A program made the position numbers and the translations under genes. Source: an uncultured Gemmatimonadota bacterium (lineage in GTDB: Bacteria; Gemmatimonadota; Gemmatimonadetes; Gemmatimonadales; Gemmatimonadaceae). From it: a stretch of DNA of 30,517 nucleotides. Under the pieces are notes generated by a model that was not told the DNA's origin, made no database searches, and was given only the letters and a program-made list of their open reading frames with translations. The DNA is taken from NCBI GenBank assembly GCA_946480295.1, contig CAMLIT010000044.1, positions 1 to 30,517 on the forward strand, in the 5' to 3' direction. Numbering within the stretch: position 1 is the stretch's first letter; each line of letters starts with the position of its first letter. Below, piece after piece: positions 8,000 to 14,357 of the stretch.

Positions 8000-10900
8000 A
8001 TGTCCGACCTCCGCGACCAGCTCCAGGCGACCCTCTCCGGCACCTACTCACTCGAGCGCGAGCTCGGCGGCGGGGGGATGGCGCGCGTGTTCGTCGCCGA
8101 CGAGCTGCGCCTCGGCCGCAAGGTCGTCGTGAAGGTGCTCGCGCCGGAGCTCGCGGCCGGCCTCTCCGCCGAACGCTTCCAGCGCGAGATCCGCGTCGCC
8201 GCCTCCCTCCAGCAGGCGAACATCGTCCCCGTGCTCTCCGCCGGGGAGCTCCGCCCCGCCGGCCCCGACGCGCCCGGCGTCCCGTACTACACGATGCCCT
8301 TCGTGGACGGCGAGTCGTTGCGCGACCGCCTGCGCGCGCACGGGGCGCTGCCGATCCCGGAGGTCCTCGGCATCCTCCGCGACGTCGCCCGCGCACTCGG
8401 CTACGCGCACGAGCGCGGGATCGTGCATCGCGACATCAAGCCCGACAACGTGCTGCTGTCGCACGGGGCCGCCGTCGTGACGGACTTCGGCATCGCGAAG
8501 GCGATCGCCGCCGCGGGTGGCAGGCGGACCGAGCGCGGCGAGAGCGCGCGCGACCGCTCGGCGGCGAGCGCGCTGACGCAGCTCGGCACCTCGCTCGGCA
8601 CGCCGGCGTACATGTCGCCGGAGCAGGCGGCGGGCGATCCCGACGTCGACCAGCGCGCCGACTTCTACTCGTTCGGCTGCATGGCGTACGAGCTGCTCGC
8701 CGGACATCCGCCCTTTCACGGCCGCCCCGCGCACCGGCTGCTCGCCGCGCACATGAGCGAGCAGCCGGTGCCGGTGCTGGAGCTGCGCCCCGACACGCCC
8801 GCACCGCTCGCGCGGCTCGTCATGCGCTGCCTCGCGAAGGACCCGGCCGGGCGCCCGCGCGACGCGGCCGAGCTTCTCGCCGAGCTGGACGCGGTGACGT
8901 CGGGACAGGGGCGGCCCGCGCTGCCCGAGATCCTCATCGGCGGGCCGGTGATGCTGCGGCACGCCCTGATGCTCTACGCCGCGGCGTTCGTCATCGTGGC
9001 GATCGTGGCCAGGGCGGCGATCGTCGCCATCGGCCTCCCGGACTGGGTGTTCCCGGGCGCGCTCGTCGTCATGGGTCTCGGCCTGCCGATGATCCTGGCG
9101 ACCGGCTATGCGCAGCGCGTGAGGACGCGGGCGGCGGCGGCGACGCCGACGTACACCCCGGGCGGGACGCCGGCGCTCGCGCCGCGCGGGACGCTCGCCA
9201 CGATCGCCATGCGGGCGAGCTCGCACCTGTCCTGGCGTCGCGCGACGCTGGGCGGCGTGTACGCGCTCGGCACCTTCGTCTGCATCATCGGCGCGTTCAT
9301 GCTCCTGCGCGAGCTGGGCATCGGCCCCGCCGGCTCGCTGTTCGCGCGAGGAACGCTGGTGCGCAACGAGCCGCTGCTCGTCGCCGACTTCACGGTGCGC
9401 GGCGCGGTCGACAGCGCGCTCGCCGGCGTCGTCACCGAGGCGGTGCGCGCCGGGCTCGGCGAATCGAACGCCGTCACCATCGTACCCTCGAGCGTGATCC
9501 GCGACGTGCTCGGGCGCATGCAGCGCCCCTTCGGCTCGCGACTCGACCTGGCGCTCGCCCGCGAGATCGCCCAGCGCCAGGGCGTCCGGGGCGTCGTCGC
9601 CGGCGACGTGACGCCCCTCGGCGCCGGCTTCATCGTCTCGGCACGCCTCGTGAGCGCGGAGACGGGCGACGAGCTGGCCAGCATCCAGGAGACGGCGGAG
9701 TCCCCCACGGCGCTCATCCCCACCGTCGGCCGGCTCACGCGCGCGCTCCGCGGCCGCATCGGCGAGTCGCTTCGCAGCGTGAACGAGACGCAGCCGCTGG
9801 AGCAGGTGACGACGCCGTCGCTGGAGGCGCTGCGCCTGTACCACGAGGGCGCCCAGGCGGTGGACAACAACGACTTCACCGGCGGGATCGAGGCGCTCAA
9901 GGAAGCGGTGCGCATCGACAGCACCTTCGCCATGGCCTGGCGGAAGCTCGCCGTCGCCTACAACAACGCGCGCATGCCGCGCACGCTGCAGGACGACGCG
10001 GTGACGCACGCCTTCCGCTTCCGCGACCACCTGAGCGAGCGCGAGCGGTACAACACGATCGCGTTCTACTACGACAAGGGTCCGGAGCCCGACCGCGCGA
10101 AGGCCACCGAAGCGTACGAGCAGGTCATCCGCCTCGGCGGCGTCGACCTCCCGGCCGTCAACAACCTCGCGGGGATCTACTTCGCGCGTCGCGAATACGC
10201 ACGCGCCGAGTCGCTCTACCGCGTCCTCCTGGTGCATCGCGTGTCGGCACCGGCGGTGCTGGGCAACCTCACGGGCAGCGTGTTCGCGCAGGGGCGCCGC
10301 GCCGAGGCCGAGTCGATCTGGAAGGCGACGGCCAGCCGCTTCGGGGAGGATGCCGGCGGGCTCGAGCCGATGAACGCGGAGTTCGTGTACGATCGCGGTC
10401 AGCTCGACTCCACCGCGCTGCTGCTCGACCGGCTGACGCGGAGCGCGAACCCCGTGGCGCGCTCGGGGGCGCACCTCTTCCTGTCCGGCCTCCTCATGAC
10501 GCGCGGCCAGCTCGCCGCCGCGCATCGCGAGTGGGTACGCTCACTGGAGGAGGACGCGGCCAGCGGGCTGCCATACGACACACTGAGCGAGCGCTGGCAC
10601 GAGGCGTGGCTGGACGGCTGGGTCCGCGAGCGGCCGGCTCGCGCCGTCCAGGAGCTCGATGCCGCGCTCGCGCGGACGCCATTGGCCCGCAAGCCGCTGG
10701 CCGACCGTCCGTACTTCTGGCTCGCGGGCCTCTACGCGCAGTTCGGGCGGCCGGATCGCGCGCGCGCGCTGATCGCCGAAGCGGATGCTGAAGGCACGCG
10801 GACGTACGCGATCGCCCACCGCCCCGAGCGCGATCGCGCGCTGGCCGAGGTCGCACTGGCGGAGAAGCGCCCGCTGGATGCGGCGCGGCTCTTCCGCAGC

Positions 10901-11245
10901 GGCAGCGAGCTCCCGGACGGACCGCTCGGCGAATGCGAGATCTGCGTCGACGCCCATCTGGCTCGCGCCTTCGACCAGGCGGGCGCCGTGGACTCGGCCA
11001 TCTTCTACTTCGAGCGCTATTTCTCCACCCCGATGATGGCCCGCATGGACCCGCACATCGACGGCGCGTACGCCGCCGGGGCGCAGAAGCGCCTGGGGGA
11101 GCTCTACGAGACGCAGGGCGACCGGGCGAGAGCCGCCGAGCAGTACGCCCGATTCGTCGCCCTCTGGAGGACCGCCGACCCGGAGCTCCAGCCCCGGGTC
11201 GCCGAAGTGCGCAGGCGGCTGGAGGCACTGAGCCGGGAGCGTTGA
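8000..11245 (+). CDS. Membrane Ser/Thr protein kinase with C-terminal TPR-type region
   Basis: A eukaryotic-like kinase anchored in the inner membrane, 1081 residues. Kinase motifs in order: glycine loop LGGGGMARVFVA (about 22-33), Lys45 in VVVKVL, catalytic Asp145 in HRDIKPDNVLL, DFG Asp162, and the activation-segment end GTPAYMSPEQ. Hydrophobic segments follow at about 317-370 (two helices) and about 415-440 (one). After the last comes an extracytoplasmic part: about 450-600 resembles the beta-type sensor of related proteins (LLVADFTVRG..VRGVVAGDVTPLGAGFIVSARLV), then TPR-like helices with tetratricopeptide spacing (FTGGIEALKEAVRIDSTFAMAWRKLAVAY) to the C-terminus. This layout is common in Gemmatimonadota and related phyla. 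The start is ATG after GAGGG. Signal and substrate are unknown. Confidence 0.93.
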   Translation: MSDLRDQLQATLSGTYSLERELGGGGMARVFVADELRLGRKVVVKVLAPELAAGLSAERFQREIRVAASLQQANIVPVLSAGELRPAGPDAPGVPYYTMPFVDGESLRDRLRAHGALPIPEVLGILRDVARALGYAHERGIVHRDIKPDNVLLSHGAAVVTDFGIAKAIAAAGGRRTERGESARDRSAASALTQLGTSLGTPAYMSPEQAAGDPDVDQRADFYSFGCMAYELLAGHPPFHGRPAHRLLAAHMSEQPVPVLELRPDTPAPLARLVMRCLAKDPAGRPRDAAELLAELDAVTSGQGRPALPEILIGGPVMLRHALMLYAAAFVIVAIVARAAIVAIGLPDWVFPGALVVMGLGLPMILATGYAQRVRTRAAAATPTYTPGGTPALAPRGTLATIAMRASSHLSWRRATLGGVYALGTFVCIIGAFMLLRELGIGPAGSLFARGTLVRNEPLLVADFTVRGAVDSALAGVVTEAVRAGLGESNAVTIVPSSVIRDVLGRMQRPFGSRLDLALAREIAQRQGVRGVVAGDVTPLGAGFIVSARLVSAETGDELASIQETAESPTALIPTVGRLTRALRGRIGESLRSVNETQPLEQVTTPSLEALRLYHEGAQAVDNNDFTGGIEALKEAVRIDSTFAMAWRKLAVAYNNARMPRTLQDDAVTHAFRFRDHLSERERYNTIAFYYDKGPEPDRAKATEAYEQVIRLGGVDLPAVNNLAGIYFARREYARAESLYRVLLVHRVSAPAVLGNLTGSVFAQGRRAEAESIWKATASRFGEDAGGLEPMNAEFVYDRGQLDSTALLLDRLTRSANPVARSGAHLFLSGLLMTRGQLAAAHREWVRSLEEDAASGLPYDTLSERWHEAWLDGWVRERPARAVQELDAALARTPLARKPLADRPYFWLAGLYAQFGRPDRARALIAEADAEGTRTYAIAHRPERDRALAEVALAEKRPLDAARLFRSGSELPDGPLGECEICVDAHLARAFDQAGAVDSAIFYFERYFSTPMMARMDPHIDGAYAAGAQKRLGELYETQGDRARAAEQYARFVALWRTADPELQPRVAEVRRRLEALSRER

Positions 11246-11536
11246 GCGCGCACCGGTGTATGCCCGGCGGGCCGCTCCCGCGAGCCGGATCCGCCCCGTT
11301 CCTCCCCCAATCGTCAGTCAGTGATCCACGACACCTGGCCAACGGTCGTCGTGCACCCGGTGCGCGTGACCGGTCGCGCGGGCGGCCCGTCCTTCTCGTG
11401 GCGGTGATCGACGGCACGGTCGCCGCCGCCAGGTCGCTCGAGCTTTGGCGTGCGAGTCGAAGCGGGCGTCCCGGACAACGCCGTCTCACGCCCCGCAGTA
11501 CTTCGATCACACACTCGCGCTCTCACCAGCTCGAGC

Positions 11537-12082
11537 ATGATGCTATTCGCCCTCCTCTTCGGCACCGCCCTCTCCGCGTTCCACCCCGAGACCACGCTCG
11601 TGAAGCTCCAGGCGACCCTGCCGCCCCGATCGGCACGGAGCCTCTTCACGCGGGGGATCATCGCGGACAGTCTCGTCCTCGAGAAATCGACGCGCCAGCT
11701 CACGCTCTACTCCGCGGGCACGGCGATCCACACGTACACCGTCGCCCTCGGCCGCGACCCCGTCGGCCCCAAGGAGCAGGTGGGCGACGAGCGCACGCCC
11801 GAGGGGCTGTACTACATCGACAGCCGCAATCCCCACAGCCGGTACCACCTGTCGCTGCACATCTCCTATCCCGACGAGCAGGACCGCGCGCACGCGGCGA
11901 AGCTCGGCGTCGATCCGGGAGGCGACATCATGATCCACGGCCTGCCCCGAGGCGAGGAGTCGATCGGCTCGCTGCACGTCCTGCACAACTGGACGGACGG
12001 CTGCGTCGCCGTGACCAACGACGAGATCGAGGAGCTCTGGCGGATGGTGCCGGACGGCGTGCCGATCGACATCAAGCCGTAG
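11537..12082 (+). CDS. L,D-transpeptidase (YkuD fold)
   Basis: A cell-wall enzyme of the YkuD family, acting in the periplasm on peptidoglycan stem peptides. Residues 1-14 (MMLFALLFGTALSAF) are a short signal peptide. The YkuD domain spans about 42-181, with LVLEKSTRQLTLYSAG, GDERTPEGLYYIDSRNP, His134 in IMIHGLP, and catalytic Cys156 in NWTDGCVAVTNDEIEELW. The TDGC..TN form resembles YafK/DpaA-type members, which trim peptidoglycan-lipoprotein links, more than the classical SHGCIR cross-linkers; this assignment is tentative. The ATG at 11537 is chosen because the signal peptide starts there, but the ribosome-binding site is weak and an upstream in-frame GTG exists at 11450. The gene ends 40 bases before the next gene, so the two are probably cotranscribed. 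Confidence 0.88.
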   Translation: MMLFALLFGTALSAFHPETTLVKLQATLPPRSARSLFTRGIIADSLVLEKSTRQLTLYSAGTAIHTYTVALGRDPVGPKEQVGDERTPEGLYYIDSRNPHSRYHLSLHISYPDEQDRAHAAKLGVDPGGDIMIHGLPRGEESIGSLHVLHNWTDGCVAVTNDEIEELWRMVPDGVPIDIKP

Positions 12083-12122
12083 CTCGCCGCCGGTCCACCT
12101 GCTCGACGGCGAGGGCGTTCCG

Positions 12123-13115
12123 TTGACGATCCGCCTCGCCTTTCTCGGTTTCGGTACCGTCGGGCGCGCGCTCCACGCGCTTCTGGAGCGCCGCCGCGAC
12201 GGGTTGCGCCGGGACTTCGGCATCGAGTTCGTCTACACCGGCGTCGCCAGTCGCTCGCTCGGCTGGCGCGCCGCGGCGGCCGGCTTCGACCCCGCACGCG
12301 ATCCCGGACGATCGTACCCGGACCTCGGCGCCTGGCTCGCCGCCGCCGCCCCCGACGTCGTCTTCGAGGCGATCGCGCTCGACCCGCGCGCCGGCGAGCC
12401 GGCGACCTCCTACATCCGCGCGGCGCTCGAGCACGGGAGCGACGTCATCTCCGCGAACAAGGGCCCCATCGTCCACGCGTATCGGCCGCTCACCGAGCTC
12501 GCGACACGCCTGGGACGCCGCTATCGCTTCGAGGCCGCGGTCATGGACGGCGCGCCGGTCTTCGACCTCGTGCGCGAGTGCCTTCCGCTCGCCGGCCTTC
12601 GCGCCATCCGCGGCGTCTTCACGTCCACCGCGACGGTCGTGCTGGAGGCGATCGAGGAGGGACTGTCGCTCGACGCGGGGATCGCGCGCGCGCAGCGGCT
12701 CGGCATCGCCGAAGCCGATCCCCTTCACGACGTGGACGGGTGGGACACGGCGGTGAAGCTGTGCGCCGTCGCGAACGTGCTGCTCGGTGCCGACCTCCGC
12801 CCCGCCGACGTCGCCCGGGAGGGGCTCCGCACGCTCGACGTGGGCGCGGTGAGGGCGGCGCGCGCCGCGGGCACCCCGTACCGGCTGGTCGGGGAGGTGC
12901 GTCCCGGCGCCTCGGGCGCGATCGCGGCCCGCGTCTCCCCGGAGCGCTGTGCCTTCGACAGCCCGCTCGGCATCGTGCGGGGGACGACGCTCGTCATGCA
13001 TTACGAGGCCGAGGTCTTCCCCGGCGGCCTGACCGTGACATCGCACGCGCCCGACCCGATGACGACGGCGTACGGGATGGTGAGGGATCTGGTGGAGGGA
13101 CGCGGGAAGGGATAG
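12123..13115 (+). CDS. Homoserine dehydrogenase-like oxidoreductase, no ACT domain
   Basis: Predicted NAD(P)-dependent reduction of aspartate semialdehyde to homoserine, the branch to threonine and methionine. The Rossmann motif is FLGFGTVGRAL (residues 7-17). Lys113 in ISANKGPIVH is the expected catalytic lysine. The substrate domain has IAEADPLHDVDGWDTAVKL, as in homoserine dehydrogenases. The 330-residue length means the regulatory ACT domain is absent. Odd: the usual GxxNGTxNYIL segment reads GVFTSTATVVLEAI, so the Asn-Gly-Thr core is not conserved and the substrate could differ. The start is a TTG with GAGGG seven bases upstream. The last codons (EGRGKG, stop TAG) lie in the beginning of the adjacent repeat element. 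metE lies 1.2 kb downstream. Confidence 0.83.
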   Translation: MTIRLAFLGFGTVGRALHALLERRRDGLRRDFGIEFVYTGVASRSLGWRAAAAGFDPARDPGRSYPDLGAWLAAAAPDVVFEAIALDPRAGEPATSYIRAALEHGSDVISANKGPIVHAYRPLTELATRLGRRYRFEAAVMDGAPVFDLVRECLPLAGLRAIRGVFTSTATVVLEAIEEGLSLDAGIARAQRLGIAEADPLHDVDGWDTAVKLCAVANVLLGADLRPADVAREGLRTLDVGAVRAARAAGTPYRLVGEVRPGASGAIAARVSPERCAFDSPLGIVRGTTLVMHYEAEVFPGGLTVTSHAPDPMTTAYGMVRDLVEGRGKG

Positions 13116-13564
13116 GGACGCGGGACGAGGGACGCGCGGCGCGTCCGGGCTGGCTTCGTCGCGCCGTGCGCGAGGATCGCCAGGCGACCGGCATCACGGC
13201 CGAGGGGGAACACGGATTCGACGGATGTCACGGATGCCACGAATCGCTCCGCCTGGCGCGATGGCGCCTCTCACCCAGCGGTACGGAGCCCGGCTCTCGG
13301 CGCCCACACCCCCATTCGCACGATGTCCGATCAGATTCGCGTCCCGCTCTTCGATGGTGGCTGGGTAGAGGAGCCAGCGGTAGCGATAGGGGGCCCGGAC
13401 CCCCTATCGCCTCACCCCATCCGTGCCGATCCGCCGTTCCCGTGCAATCCGTGTCTGCTCGTTCAGAGCCGGCCCGGTAGAGGGGCCAGCGGCGCCCACG
13501 ACGAGCCCGGCCCCGCCGAGAAGCCCCACGCGTCCCTCGCCCCGCGTCCCTCGTCCCGCGTCCC
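13115..13564. repeat. 450-bp intergenic element bounded by 22-bp perfect inverted repeats
   Basis: Bases 13115-13136 are the exact reverse complement of 13543-13564, built from GGGACGCGGGACGAGGG-like units. Inside, 13209-13237 (ACGGATTCGACGGATGTCACGG) and 13418-13459 are imperfect inverted copies of a second motif. There is a perfect hairpin at 13383-13410 and a direct repeat of GGTAGAGGAGCCAGCGG (13364-13380 and, with one change, 13476-13492). I see no credible gene; open frames here are short and shadow each other. No transposase and no clear target duplication are visible. It may be a nonautonomous or BIME-like genomic repeat. Confidence 0.75.
13383..13410. repeat. Perfect 11-bp hairpin inside the intergenic element
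   Basis: GCGATAGGGGG (13383-13393) pairs exactly with 13400-13410 around the loop CCCGGA. It has no T-tract on either strand. It sits between the two direct repeats of the element, so it looks like a structural core rather than a terminator. Confidence 0.65.
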
Positions 13565-13566
13565 CT

Positions 13567-13582
13567 TGTGACCCACATCACT
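13567..13582 (+). promoter_or_regulatory. CRP/FNR-family-like operator
   Basis: TGTGA-N6-TCACT matches the CRP-type consensus TGTGA-N6-TCACA at nine of ten positions, and the inner GTGA/TCAC arms are perfect. Its centre is about 41.5 bases before the predicted transcription start, the class II activator position. It abuts the 3' arm of the repeat element. The cognate regulator is not in the window. Confidence 0.55.
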
Positions 13583-13609
13583 TGCGTCCACGCCCGAGGT
13601 CGCTACATT
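13582..13609 (+). promoter_or_regulatory. Sigma70-like promoter of the riboswitch transcript
   Basis: TTGCGT (13582-13587) and TACATT (13604-13609) are 16 bases apart, predicting a start near 13616. The resulting leader would be about 260 bases before the first start codon, long enough to hold the riboswitch and terminator that follow. Confidence 0.6.
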
Positions 13610-13641
13610 CCTCTCGCGTTCCTCCGGGGACGCAGACAACT

Positions 13642-13742
13642 GAAGGGCAGACCGATAATAGCACACCCGTCGTGAGGCGGGGCCGCAAAGCCAGGAGCGT
13701 CGAGGGGCGTGAGCCCTCCGAGGTCGTCCGGTTGCCGAAGCT
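13642..13742 (+). promoter_or_regulatory. Cyclic di-GMP-I (GEMM-I) riboswitch aptamer
   Basis: The sequence follows the GEMM-I core in order and spacing. G13661 in GCACA corresponds to ligand-binding G20 of Vc2. Then comes a 16-nt P2 hairpin (CCCGTC-GTGA-GGCGGG, 13666-13681) with a GNRA loop, then GCCGCAAAGCC with A13688 as the stacking A47. P3 follows with a second GTGA-capped stem (about 13701-13718), and the 3' strand GGTTGCCG places C13735 as C92. P2 length and the P2-to-GCAAAG distance equal Vc2. G rather than A at position 20 favours c-di-GMP over cGAMP. The GCAAA box reads GCACA, and P1 is the least certain part. An intrinsic terminator follows, suggesting control by termination. Confidence 0.82.
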
Positions 13743-13760
13743 GCAGCAGGTGACGCGAGT

Positions 13761-13832
13761 CCGCATCAGGCGTGGCTCGCCGCTTCGGGGTATTCCGAGT
13801 CGGCGCGCCAGCTGTCCAGATGCGGTTTTTTT
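13761..13832 (+). terminator. Riboswitch expression-platform terminator
   Basis: CCGCATC (13761-13767) pairs perfectly with GATGCGG (13819-13825), directly followed by seven T (13826-13832). Inside, TGGCTCGCCGCTTCGG pairs with CCGAGTCGGCGCGCCA, with few mismatches, around the loop GGTATT. It lies between the aptamer and the next start codon, so ligand-dependent read-through is the likely output. Whether c-di-GMP turns expression on or off is not decided by inspection. Confidence 0.85.
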
Positions 13833-13877
13833 CGTTCACCCACCTCGCACCATTCCCTCACCGACGACGGTGACGGT

Positions 13878-14240
13878 ATGACTGAACCCAGACTTCTTCT
13901 GCTCTGCGACGATCCCTTCGTCGTCGCCGACGTCACCTGGAGCGCGCGCCGCGCGGGCTTCGCCGTGTTCCCCGTGCGGTACCAGGAATCCCCCGTCGAC
14001 GCCCTCGTGCGCTCCGAGGCGCAGGTCGTCCTCGTGCACCGCACGCATCCGGCGGCGAACGCAGCGGACTTCAAGGCGCAGGCGGCGACGCGCAACACCT
14101 GCTTCCTCGTCTTCGATTTCGAGCGCGGCCGACAGGAGATCACGATGCACGGCCGGAGCAGCGCCCGCGTGGAGCTGCGCGCCGGGAAGGAGGCCGCCTT
14201 CTACGCTGCCGTACGCTCCGCCTGTCAGATGGTGGCCTGA
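13878..14240 (+). CDS. Small receiver-like protein, riboswitch-controlled
   Basis: A 120-residue protein resembling a response-regulator receiver domain alone: strand LLLLCDD with the acidic pair at about 11-12, helix FVVADVTWSARRAGFAVF, strand AQVVLVHR, and strand TCFLVFDF. The residue expected to be the phosphorylated Asp at the end of the third strand is His/Arg instead (VLVHRTHP), so it is probably not phosphorylated. I do not recognise a closer family. No signal peptide or membrane segment. The start ATG lacks a good Shine-Dalgarno (GACGGTGACGGT). It is the first gene after the c-di-GMP-I riboswitch and terminator, so its level should respond to c-di-GMP. metE starts 117 bases downstream on the same strand and may receive read-through. 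Confidence 0.75.
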   Translation: MTEPRLLLLCDDPFVVADVTWSARRAGFAVFPVRYQESPVDALVRSEAQVVLVHRTHPAANAADFKAQAATRNTCFLVFDFERGRQEITMHGRSSARVELRAGKEAAFYAAVRSACQMVA

Positions 14241-14357
14241 GCGGGGCCCGCAGCGGGGGCGATCCAACCGCCGCGCCGGTGGTTGACTCTCCATCTAGGT
14301 ACAGGGCTCATCTTCGCGGGTGCCGCGCGTGCGGCGCGGCTTCGACGGAGAGAGGAC

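Noticed and set aside
11246..11536. 290-base gap before the L,D-transpeptidase gene
   Set aside because: No gene, strong promoter, terminator or RNA structure could be supported; only an in-frame GTG at 11450 that would extend the transpeptidase with non-signal sequence.
14283..14312. TTGACT upstream of metE as a -35 element
   Set aside because: No acceptable -10 at 16-18 bases (GCTCAT and neighbours are poor), so I do not claim a separate metE promoter.
14241..14357. Possible cobalamin or SAM riboswitch in front of metE
   Set aside because: 117 bases is short for these classes, and neither a B12 box nor a SAM aptamer core is present.
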